Assembly (NCBI GenBank): GCA_021786295.1
Contig: JAJYNO010000030.1
Coordinates: forward strand, 1 to 64,000
Source: a bacterium
GTDB lineage: Bacteria; Elusimicrobiota; Elusimicrobia; Elusimicrobiales; UBA9959
Direction: 5' to 3'
Length of the DNA: 64,000 bases
In this document: one piece after another, positions 1 through 6,586 of the stretch
How the letters are laid out: each line of letters starts with the position of its first letter
Numbering within the stretch: position 1 is the stretch's first letter
Made by a program: the position numbers and the translations under genes
The notes under the pieces: generated by a model
The model's database searches: none
What the model was told of the DNA's origin: nothing
The model's input: only the letters and a program-made list of their open reading frames with translations

Positions 1-87
1 AAGCTGCTGGTGATCTTGAACACGATGATTCGGAACAATCAGATGTGGACCGGAGGGATAATACGACGGTGCGAGGTGGAAGCCTAA
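1..87 (+). CDS. IS110-family transposase, C-terminal fragment (cut by window edge)
   Basis: The frame open from base 1 reads KLLVILNTMIRNNQMW and stops at 85-87. That string matches the conserved C-terminal signature of IS110/IS116/IS902-type DEDD transposases (typically MRKLLVILNAMLR...W), so this is the end of an insertion sequence whose body lies outside the window. Nothing about catalytic residues can be judged. IS110 elements usually lack terminal inverted repeats, so the right end of the element cannot be placed here. Confidence 0.6.
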   Translation, partial: KLLVILNTMIRNNQMWTGGIIRRCEVEA

Positions 88-512
88 GGGTAAAAAATTA
101 CGCCTGTCAGACATCACAGTTGCTCCTTTATCCCGGCCTGCTGCTCATCTTCTGGATAGTCACCAAGGGCTATATCGTCTTCGGCGTCTCCGAGGAGGCC
201 GCGCAGGACGCTCTGAAGGCCGCCTTCGGCAAGCTGGGAGTGGGCTACGAGCAGCAGGTGGGCTCGCTCAAGCTCGACGACGGCGCCATCTTCCAGGCCT
301 CCGTGCAGGGCTGGGTGGGCACTATGCAGCTAAAGCCCAAGAACCGCCAGGCCAAAGAGCGCCTGCCAGCGCTGATAGCCGCCCTGTCCGAGCATTTCTC
401 CGCCGCGCGCACCGGTATAAGGTACCTGCCGTACTGGATATACGCCCTGACCGGCGGCGTAATGCTGTTCTTCTCCCTGCTGCTGCTCTGGCGCGTCCTC
501 GCCCTGCACTGA
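69..512 (+). CDS. Small two-TM membrane protein, unknown function
   Basis: I do not recognise this protein. It has a hydrophobic segment near the N-terminus (LLLYPGLLLIFWIV), a soluble middle of about 75 residues, and a second hydrophobic segment near the C-terminus (YWIYALTGGVMLFFSLLLLW). The start is uncertain. The GTG at 69 is preceded by GGAGGG at an 11-nt distance, whereas the ATG at 45 lies deep inside the transposase tail and has no good ribosome site. Because the frame overlaps the end of the IS110-like gene, the protein may be the C-terminal remnant of a longer gene into which the element inserted. Confidence is high that this is coding, low for its start and intactness. Confidence 0.5.
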   Translation: MRGGSLRVKNYACQTSQLLLYPGLLLIFWIVTKGYIVFGVSEEAAQDALKAAFGKLGVGYEQQVGSLKLDDGAIFQASVQGWVGTMQLKPKNRQAKERLPALIAALSEHFSAARTGIRYLPYWIYALTGGVMLFFSLLLLWRVLALH

Positions 513-670
513 GCGCCGCGCAACCGGGTCGCCGCAGAACCCCCTACCACGGCAGGCCCGATGAGCTGTAGTCAACAAAAGCGCGGCTATCGACAGCACT
601 CCCCCCGGACATTTTTCCCTATTTCCATTTTATCAGCAAACCCAAAAAGACAGGCTATTTTTTGCACACG

Positions 671-701
671 CAAAACAAAAGACCGGAGGGATATCCTCCG
701 G
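671..701 (-). terminator. Intrinsic terminator after dut
   Basis: A 7-bp GC-rich stem (CCGGAGG/CCTCCGG) around a 5-nt loop lies at 683-701. On the minus strand it is followed by TCTTTTGTTTTG. It sits 28 bp beyond the dut stop codon. The other side also has a short T run (CCTTTT), so it may act in both directions. Confidence 0.7.
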
Positions 702-728
702 CCTTTTGCATGGTCGACCCGCAGGGTT

Positions 729-1172
729 TCAATGCTTGCCGGTGCTGCCGAAGCCGCCGGCGCCGCGCGTGGTGGCGGCGAGCTCCGGCGCCTCCGCGAA
801 CGAGGCGTATTCCACCTTGTTGAACACCATCTGGGCCACCTTCTCGCCCTTCTTTATCTCGTACGGGGTCTTCGGGTCCAGGTTGATCAGTATGACGCCC
901 ACCTCGCCGCGGTACGGCGCGTCCACGGTGCCCGGGGTGTTGAGCACGGTGATGCCGTGCTTGAGGGCGAGGCCGCTCTTGGGACGGACCTGCCCCTCGT
1001 AGCCGTGAGGGATGGCCATTTTCAAGCCGGTGGGCACGAGAACGCGCTCGCCCGGGTTCAGCACGCGGTCTATGGCGGAATACAGGTCCACGCCGGCGTC
1101 GCCGTGATGGGCGTACGCGGGCGTTTTCACTTCGGGGGAAAGTTTCTGGACCGTTACTTGCAGTTCTGTCAT
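729..1172 (-). CDS. dut: dUTP diphosphatase (dUTPase)
   Basis: Hydrolyses dUTP to dUMP and pyrophosphate, keeping uracil out of DNA and supplying dUMP for thymidylate synthesis. All five motifs of the trimeric dUTPase family are visible: AGVDLYS, RPKSGLALK, GTVDAPYRGEV with the catalytic Asp, GEKVAQMV, and the C-terminal RGAGGFGSTG arm. At 147 residues it has the normal length. The start ATG lies 2 bp after the nrdG stop (TGACCATG), so the two are probably translationally coupled. Its position at the end of an nrdR-nrdD-nrdG run groups it with deoxynucleotide supply. The identification is secure. Confidence 0.97.
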   Translation of the reverse strand: MTELQVTVQKLSPEVKTPAYAHHGDAGVDLYSAIDRVLNPGERVLVPTGLKMAIPHGYEGQVRPKSGLALKHGITVLNTPGTVDAPYRGEVGVILINLDPKTPYEIKKGEKVAQMVFNKVEYASFAEAPELAATTRGAGGFGSTGKH

Positions 1173-1174
1173 GG

Positions 1175-1900
1175 TCAGCCTCTTATGCGGGTGTTGGGGA
1201 TATGCCTGACGGCCTCCTGATGCGCCGCCTGCAGCAGCTGCGGCGGGGTTTCGGGGAAGCTTTCCAGGCGCTTGTCCAGCAGGCCGTCCTTGCGCGGCAC
1301 GAACTTCTGGACGAAATATTTATGGGCATCGCTGCCGGTTACCGAGACTATCAGGCGAGCGGCGGCGGCTATCTCCTGCGAGGTGAGGAAGGAGATCTCC
1401 TCACCGGAGCGGACCACGGGCGCGATGGTGGTGCGGAACTCGTAATCGGGGAAGGAAGCGACGAGCTTCAGGCTTTCGGCCATGGCGCCCTCGTGGCCCT
1501 CCACGCCGGCGGTGGCTGGCCACAGGAAACGCGGCCCCTTAACGTCCATGGCCACGTAGTCCACCAGCTTCTCGGAGAGCAGCCTGGAGAGAACGCCGGG
1601 GTTGCTGCCGTTGGTGTCCAGCTTGACCGCCAGGTTCCTGGAGCGCACCGTCCGCGCGAACTCCTCCAGGCCGTCCTGGATGGTGGGCTCGCCGCCGCAG
1701 ATGACCACGGCGTTGACCCAGTCCTTCACGGTGTCCAGGTAGTCGAAGAAGCCCTTGTCGCCGATGTCGGCGGCCTTGGACAGCAGCGGGGCGGCGTGGC
1801 AGTGCGGGCACGCGTAATTGCACCCCGGCGTGAACGCCACCGCCGCTATCCTCCCCGGATAGTCGATCAGATTGAACTCGAGCGCCGCTCCAATTTTCAT
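1175..1900 (-). CDS. nrdG: Anaerobic ribonucleotide reductase activating protein (radical SAM)
   Basis: Generates the glycyl radical on NrdD using S-adenosylmethionine and a [4Fe-4S] cluster. The cluster motif CNYACPHC (CxxxCxxC) lies near residue 28, following the typical FNLIDYPGRIAAVAFTPG start of this family, and GGEPT marks the SAM-binding GGE motif. At 241 residues it belongs to the longer NrdG type also annotated as anaerobic RNR activator in many anaerobes. It lies downstream of nrdD on the same strand, separated by two copies of a structured palindromic repeat, and directly precedes dut. The function follows from family and context. Confidence 0.93.
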   Translation of the reverse strand: MKIGAALEFNLIDYPGRIAAVAFTPGCNYACPHCHAAPLLSKAADIGDKGFFDYLDTVKDWVNAVVICGGEPTIQDGLEEFARTVRSRNLAVKLDTNGSNPGVLSRLLSEKLVDYVAMDVKGPRFLWPATAGVEGHEGAMAESLKLVASFPDYEFRTTIAPVVRSGEEISFLTSQEIAAAARLIVSVTGSDAHKYFVQKFVPRKDGLLDKRLESFPETPPQLLQAAHQEAVRHIPNTRIRG

Positions 1901-1941
1901 CGTTATTTCACCGCGAGATGCCTAGTCGTGTCTGCCCGAGT

Positions 1942-2048
1942 GGATGGGCCCGTCGGGCACGGCGTCGCGAACACCGTTCGCGCGCCTTGTCACTCGGCCC
2001 TCGCGCTATGCAAGCTCGGGCCTCCGTGACAGCCCTCCGAACCCATCC
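1942..2048 (-). repeat. ERIC-like structured intergenic palindrome, copy 1
   Basis: Read on the minus strand, an outer stem GGATGGG/CCCATCC encloses a first hairpin with GCTTGC in its loop and a second with ACGGTGT in its loop. The same two-loop layout occurs at 2081-2220, 17281-17399 and 22269-22394. This copy lacks the GCAAAAC/GTTTTGC pair of the others, but keeps pairing at that place (GGGC/GCCC). It lies between nrdG and nrdD, tail to tail with copy 2. Confidence 0.75.
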
Positions 2049-2080
2049 CCTCGTCAGACCCTCCACCTTTACTGCACAGG

Positions 2081-2220
2081 GCGGCTGACGCGGGGATCGG
2101 GCAAGCAAAACGCTGTCGGAGGGGCGAGCTTGCGTAAGCGCGAGCCCCGAGACGGCGAAGGGCGAGCACGGTGTGCGAGACCCTGTTTTTGCGGTCCGAT
2201 CCCCGTGCCAGCCGCCCGCC
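2081..2220 (+). repeat. ERIC-like structured intergenic palindrome, copy 2
   Basis: Outer arms of about 20 bp pair with few mismatches (GGGGATCGG/CCGATCCCC at the inner part, GCGGCTG/CAGCCGC outside). Inside are GCAAAAC near 2104 and GTTTTTGC near 2185, hairpin 1 with the loop GCTTGCGTAAGC, and hairpin 2 with GCACGGTGTGC. The copy fills the space up to the nrdD stop codon. Together with copy 1 it accounts for nearly all of the 322-bp gap between nrdG and nrdD, which otherwise holds nothing I can recognise. Confidence 0.8.
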
Positions 2221-2222
2221 GC

Positions 2223-5200
2223 CTACTTCACCGCGTAGGCGCCTTCCACCATCTTGAAGTATTCCACTTCCTTGCGGCGCACCGGCTTGCCGCGCTTGAA
2301 CTCCAGCTCATAGCGCTTCGCGGTGCCGTTGTTCTTCACCAGCACCGTAGGGATCGGGTCCAGCGGGACGTTCCAGCGGGCGGCGGCCAGGCGCGCCTCG
2401 GGCTGGGTGAGGTCGTAGAACTCCACCGGGATCTCGAGCCCCTGGGACTTGAGCGCCTTCGTCAGCGAGGTCTTGGCCTCCTCGCACATCGAGCAGCCCT
2501 GCTTGCCGAACACCATCACCTTCTTGGAGCTGTCCGTCTCGTGCAGCCACGGCACGCCGGGCGTCATGTTGGCGTAGTGCTGCGCCACCGCCTCGCGCGC
2601 GCGGCTGATCTCCAGCTGCGAATCGTTCCAGCCGGGCAGGTTGGAGAAGTAGCCGACGATCTTCGTGCGCTTGGTCACGTTCCCGCTGCCGCACTTGCCG
2701 CACTTGTCCTTGAAGCCGAAGTAGTTGGTGTGGCAGTTGTTGCAGTGCGTGAACTCCGGGGACACCGTCACCTGGCTGGCGCGCGTGTTGCGGTAGGTCT
2801 TCTCTATCAGCGTGCCGATGGACTCCGGCGGTATCTGGGACTCGCCGCAGTAGACGTGGATGATGGCGCCGGACTCGATCATCTCGTGGAACTTGCTCTG
2901 CAACTCTATGCGGTCCAGGATGGACACCTCGGCGCCGGGGTTCAGGTGGATGGAGTTGGTGTAGTACGGGGCCCTCTTCAGGTCGCCCTTCACCACCTTC
3001 TTCGCCTCGGGGAAGCGCGCCATGTCGCCCTTGGCAAGTTTCTGCGTGGCGCTCTCGGCCGGCGTCTCCTCCAGAGTGATCTTGAGGCCGTGCTGCGCGC
3101 GCAGCTGGCCGATCTTCTGGTACATGTGGTCCACGATCTGCAGGCCGGTCTCATAGGCGTCCCGGCTCTCGTGCAGCTCCTTGCCGGTCAGGTACTGCAC
3201 CACTTCGTTCAGGCCGATGAGCCCGATGATGTAGGTGGCCCTGGAGAGGTCAACGTACGGAGTGCCGTCGTCGGACGGGATGCCGAGCGACCTGAGCGGG
3301 CTGCCGTCGGTGTCCAGCAGGACCTGCGTGTAAGCCTTCTTCTCGAGGTGGGCCTTCATCGCGATGTCCATCGCCTTAGAGATCTGCTCCAGCGTGCCCT
3401 CGAGCGTCTTGCCCTTGAAGGCCGCCTGCGGCAGGTTGATCGTGACGTTCTGGAAGCCGGTGAAGCGGATGCGCTCCGGGCGCTTGAGCAGGTCGGGGTC
3501 GGTCACCTTCTCCTTCAGGCGGCAGCACTGCGCCAGCGTCGCCCCCGCGCCGTCGCGGTCGAACATGAAGTAGGTGGAGCCGTTCTTGGCGGCCAGGCGG
3601 CAGCCGTAGTCGTAAACTTCGCGCTCCCCCGGGTCGGTCAGGGCCTCGTTGGAGACGTGCAGGTCGCACTTGGGGAAGGCGAACTGAAGGCCGTACTTGT
3701 CGCCGTCCTCCCACACCCTCATCAGCTCTATCGCGAACTCCTGCGCGGTCCTGACCAGGCGCGGGTCGCCGTAGGTGATGTACCTGCGGCCGTCGTCCGG
3801 GTGCACGACGTCGCCGTTGCGGGAATCGCCCTCGACGCCCTTGTAGCGCGGCGCCTCGTCGACGAGCTCGATGCCGCCCTGCGCGTCCTCCAGCATGTAC
3901 TTGCCGCCTGGCCCCATAGCCGGCACGTTGCGCAGGTACTGCGGCACGCCGGTGTGGATGTTGAAGTCTATGAACAGCGTCTGGCCGCCGCGGGAGAACG
4001 CGTTCTGGCTGGCCGAGAAGATCAGGTTCTGCGCTATCTGCCGCATCTCGCGGCGGCTGTGCCTGCTGAGCACGCGCACCTCGCCGGTCTTCCTGAAGTA
4101 CGGCGCGGCGGTGCCGTCGGTGAAGCTGACCGTGCCGGCCTCCGTCATGGCCTCCAGCGCGTCCCTCTTCAGGCGCACGGGCTTGCCCTCCAGTTCGCCC
4201 TCTATCATGACCTCGGGGCAGTTGAGCATGGGCGCGTACAGGATGTTCAGGAAACCGAAGCCGAGGGCGCCGGCGTAGCGGCTCTGCATCGCGGCCAGGA
4301 AGGTCTGGATGTGGCCGTTGAGCACCATCGCGGACTTCGCCGGCAGGCTCTTGTTCTGCAGGTTGGAGACTATCTTGTCGAGGCCGTACTTCTTGATGTA
4401 CTCGACGGAGTGGCTGGAGCAGTAGACGCGCTGCGGGTAGCCCAGGTCGTGGATGTGCACGACGCCGTTGTTGTGGGCCTCGGCCACCTCCTCGCTGAAC
4501 ACCTTGCGCAGGTTGTACTGCTTCAGCACGTATTCGGCGATGCCGAGGTTGACCGCCTCGGGGTTGTTGGTGGTGATGTTGCTGTTCTCCTTGCTGTTGC
4601 CGATGACCAGGCTCTCCACGGTGGAGATGGGCATGGCGAGCGCGGAGTTCTTGAGCGGGATGCCCATCATCGAGAGGTGGCTCTCGGCGATGCGGCGCAG
4701 GAACTGGGTGTCGTAGGACTTGGTGCCGTACTTCTCGGAGAGCTCGTAGGCGTTGTTCTCGGTCTCCTTGGCGATCATGCCGGCCAGTTCCGGAGTCAGC
4801 GCGTACTCCTTTTCCAGGGCCTGCGCCAGCCTCCGCCGGTCGAAAGGCTCTATCGTCTCGTTGGTGATGCTGGCCACCAGCAGCATCTGGTCGGTGATGT
4901 CGGCCTTGGCGGCCCTCTTGCGCACGGTCAGGCCGCTGCGGCGCACGCGGGAGCGGTCCAGCGCGTAGCTCTCGAACTTGTCGGCGGTGCGGTCGAAGCC
5001 CTTTTCGCGCAGCACGGAGACGCACATGGCGTTGGAGTCGTCCACGGTGGGGATGCGGTTCTTCAGCGTGAATTCGGTGTTCAGCCGCCGGGAGACCTCG
5101 TTGGCCGCGTCCACGGCCTTCTCCTCGTCGCGGCCGCCCAGCGTGTAGGCGGCCTTGTAAATGGCGGACTTTATCTTCTCTATGTTGAAAGGAGCCACCT

Positions 5201-5243
5201 TGCCGTCGCGCTTCTTTATGACTTTCGGAAAAAATTCGTTCAT
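2223..5243 (-). CDS. nrdD: Anaerobic (class III) ribonucleoside-triphosphate reductase with fused glutaredoxin-like domain
   Basis: Reduces ribonucleotides to deoxyribonucleotides by glycyl-radical chemistry in the absence of oxygen. Residues 1-100 form an ATP-cone (VIKKRDGKVAPFNIEKIKSAI), the allosteric site. The central part is the NrdD barrel. Near residue 850 a zinc site is formed by CNNC and CGKC, and KIVGYFSN just after it is the likely glycyl-radical loop. Unlike most NrdD proteins (about 700 residues) this one has 1006: the last 110 residues are a thioredoxin-fold domain beginning VMVFGKQGCSMCEE with a CxxC redox pair (Cys917, Cys920). This resembles the free NrdH/glutaredoxin partner used by some class III enzymes. 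It follows nrdR by 35 bp with a GAGGGG ribosome site. Confidence 0.95.
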   Translation of the reverse strand: MNEFFPKVIKKRDGKVAPFNIEKIKSAIYKAAYTLGGRDEEKAVDAANEVSRRLNTEFTLKNRIPTVDDSNAMCVSVLREKGFDRTADKFESYALDRSRVRRSGLTVRKRAAKADITDQMLLVASITNETIEPFDRRRLAQALEKEYALTPELAGMIAKETENNAYELSEKYGTKSYDTQFLRRIAESHLSMMGIPLKNSALAMPISTVESLVIGNSKENSNITTNNPEAVNLGIAEYVLKQYNLRKVFSEEVAEAHNNGVVHIHDLGYPQRVYCSSHSVEYIKKYGLDKIVSNLQNKSLPAKSAMVLNGHIQTFLAAMQSRYAGALGFGFLNILYAPMLNCPEVMIEGELEGKPVRLKRDALEAMTEAGTVSFTDGTAAPYFRKTGEVRVLSRHSRREMRQIAQNLIFSASQNAFSRGGQTLFIDFNIHTGVPQYLRNVPAMGPGGKYMLEDAQGGIELVDEAPRYKGVEGDSRNGDVVHPDDGRRYITYGDPRLVRTAQEFAIELMRVWEDGDKYGLQFAFPKCDLHVSNEALTDPGEREVYDYGCRLAAKNGSTYFMFDRDGAGATLAQCCRLKEKVTDPDLLKRPERIRFTGFQNVTINLPQAAFKGKTLEGTLEQISKAMDIAMKAHLEKKAYTQVLLDTDGSPLRSLGIPSDDGTPYVDLSRATYIIGLIGLNEVVQYLTGKELHESRDAYETGLQIVDHMYQKIGQLRAQHGLKITLEETPAESATQKLAKGDMARFPEAKKVVKGDLKRAPYYTNSIHLNPGAEVSILDRIELQSKFHEMIESGAIIHVYCGESQIPPESIGTLIEKTYRNTRASQVTVSPEFTHCNNCHTNYFGFKDKCGKCGSGNVTKRTKIVGYFSNLPGWNDSQLEISRAREAVAQHYANMTPGVPWLHETDSSKKVMVFGKQGCSMCEEAKTSLTKALKSQGLEIPVEFYDLTQPEARLAAARWNVPLDPIPTVLVKNNGTAKRYELEFKRGKPVRRKEVEYFKMVEGAYAVK

Positions 5244-5278
5244 TTCTGTCTTTCCCCTCTTGTTTCCCTGTTTATTCC

Positions 5279-5728
5279 CTACTTCTTTATCGACTTTATC
5301 TCTTTTTCAAAGTCCGCCACGTCCTCGAAGTCCTTGTAGATGGACGCGAAACGGATGTACGCTACCTTGTCCAGACGCTTGAGCTTCCTGGCCACCAGCT
5401 CGCCTATCCTGGCGCTCTGTATCTCGCTGGTCTCCTCTTCCCTCAGCGCGTTCTCTATTTCCCTTACCGCCTCCTCCATTTTCTCCAGGCTGACGTCCCG
5501 CTTCTGGCAGGATTTGACTATGCCGTTCATGACCTTCTCGCGAGAAAAACCCTCGCGGCGGCCGTCCTTCTTGACCACCACCAGCGGATGCTGCTCGATG
5601 CGCTCGTACGTGGTGAAGCGCTTCTGGCATTTTTCGCATTCGCGCCGGCGCCTTATCTCGAAGGCCTCGGACGAGTCGCGGCTGTCGGTCACCTTGGTGT
5701 CTTCGGCGCCGCAGAACGGGCATTTCAT
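5279..5728 (-). CDS. nrdR: Transcriptional repressor NrdR
   Basis: ATP/dATP-sensing repressor of ribonucleotide reductase genes. Residues 1-40 are a zinc ribbon (CPFCGAED... CEKCQKRFTTYER), followed by an ATP-cone (VVKKDGRREGFSREKVMNGI) up to about residue 140. At 149 residues it has exactly the family's usual size. It is the first gene before nrdD on the same strand. Two NrdR-box-like palindromes lie upstream, so the nrdR-nrdD unit is probably autoregulated. Confidence 0.97.
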   Translation of the reverse strand: MKCPFCGAEDTKVTDSRDSSEAFEIRRRRECEKCQKRFTTYERIEQHPLVVVKKDGRREGFSREKVMNGIVKSCQKRDVSLEKMEEAVREIENALREEETSEIQSARIGELVARKLKRLDKVAYIRFASIYKDFEDVADFEKEIKSIKK

Positions 5729-5808
5729 GGTCTGTTTTCCTGTCTCCGGGGCCGGCGAGCCCCCCCTGCCGGCGCCTTTGACTATACTATACTAGGCGCT
5801 CGCCAGAC

Positions 5809-5891
5809 TACTATAGATTGTATTTTTAGACCGCTCACCCACTATTAGTAGTGCCGGAGATATTCTAACACTAAAACAAAAAACTTGTAAA
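5809..5891 (-). promoter_or_regulatory. nrdR promoter with paired NrdR boxes
   Basis: On the minus strand, TTTACA (5886-5891) and TAGAAT (5862-5867), 18 bp apart, form a sigma-70-like promoter. Just downstream are CACTATTAGTAGTG (5840-5853) and TACTATAGATTGTA (5809-5822). They match the NrdR-box core CACTATATATAGTG at 11 and 10 of 14 positions and their centres are 31 bp apart, about three helical turns, as known for paired NrdR boxes. More ACTATA half-sites lie at 5781-5795. Confidence 0.7.
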
Positions 5892-5987
5892 GTTTTCATT
5901 GGCAAAACGCCGTATTGACGAGCCGCGCCGGAAGTATAAATGGTCACATGTAACCGCTGCGGGCTGGCGCAAGCGCGCGGCGGGGGC

Positions 5988-6060
5988 TATACTATTTATC
6001 GCACGGCGGCTCCCCGGGCTTTATCCATATATTATCCCGGGGGACGAACCGATGCAGGAG
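5988..6060 (+). promoter_or_regulatory. Leader of the type IV pilin gene
   Basis: TATACT at 5988-5993 is a possible -10 box, with only a poor -35. The leader contains a 7-bp hairpin (CCCCGGG at 6012-6018 with CCCGGGG at 6036-6042), then AGGAGG nine bases before the pilin ATG. No sigma-54 type promoter was recognised. The rest of 5892-6068 holds nothing clear. Confidence 0.35.
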
Positions 6061-6068
6061 GTAGTGTT

Positions 6069-6530
6069 ATGAAGAAAGCGAAGCAGGGCTTCACCCTGAT
6101 AGAGCTGATGATAGTGGTGGCGATCATCGGTATATTGGCGGCCATCGCCATACCGAAGTTCGCGGACCTCATCAACAAGTCCAAGGAAGGCGCCACGAAG
6201 GGCGGCCTCTCCTCGGTACGCAGCGCTATACAGGTGTACTACGGCGACAACGAGGGCTGGTTCCCGGCCGACGACCTGACCTGCCTGACGGCCAACTCCA
6301 AGTACATAGCGGAGATCCCGCTGGCCAAGCTGCCAGGCACCGGGCACGCCGACAGCAACTCGGTGGCGACCATCACCAGCGGCGCTACCGTGGGCGACGC
6401 GGGCGGCTGGGCGTACTACAACGACCCGACCGTGGCCTCCAACTGGGGCAACTTCGTGGTCAGCTGCACGCACGAGGACATAAAAGGCAGGGACAGCACG
6501 ACGATAGACACCCCCTGGTCGACCTTCTAA
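6069..6530 (+). CDS. Type IV pilin (major pilin-like)
   Basis: Structural subunit of a type IV pilus or type II pseudopilus, assembled in the inner membrane. The start at 6069 is chosen because AGGAGG lies at proper distance and because it gives a short class III leader, MKKAKQG, cut before FTLIELMIVVAIIGILAA; Glu5 of the mature protein is present. An upstream in-frame ATG (5940) would add an unrelated leader. The mature protein is about 146 residues, with the globular part after the alpha-1 helix containing two Cys residues (DLTCLT and VVSCTH) that could form a D-region disulfide. It is a stand-alone gene with its own terminator. No assembly ATPase or secretin gene lies in the window. Confidence 0.92.
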   Translation: MKKAKQGFTLIELMIVVAIIGILAAIAIPKFADLINKSKEGATKGGLSSVRSAIQVYYGDNEGWFPADDLTCLTANSKYIAEIPLAKLPGTGHADSNSVATITSGATVGDAGGWAYYNDPTVASNWGNFVVSCTHEDIKGRDSTTIDTPWSTF

Positions 6531-6551
6531 GGGAGGAGAGGGCGGCGGACG

Positions 6552-6586
6552 GAACCCCGCGCTTTAAGGCGCGGGGTTCTTCATTC
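6552..6586. terminator. Bidirectional intrinsic terminator between pilin and recG
   Basis: An 11-bp perfect stem (GAACCCCGCGC/GCGCGGGGTTC) with a 6-nt loop lies at 6552-6579, followed by TTCATTCT. It stands between the convergent pilin and recG genes. The T run is weak on both sides. Confidence 0.65.

Noticed and set aside
1944-5339. Very long plus-strand open frame opposite nrdD and nrdR
   Set aside because: It is a GC-rich mirror of real genes: low-complexity Arg/Leu/Val/His make-up, no known domain, while the minus-strand proteins are unmistakable. The same applies to the long antisense frames at 6653-8773, 9243-11828, 20433-22256, 22509-24413, 32415-35729 and 41563-44931.
5940-6068. Upstream ATG of the pilin frame
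   Set aside because: It would add 43 residues before a normal short pilin leader, and it includes the leader hairpin and ribosome site.
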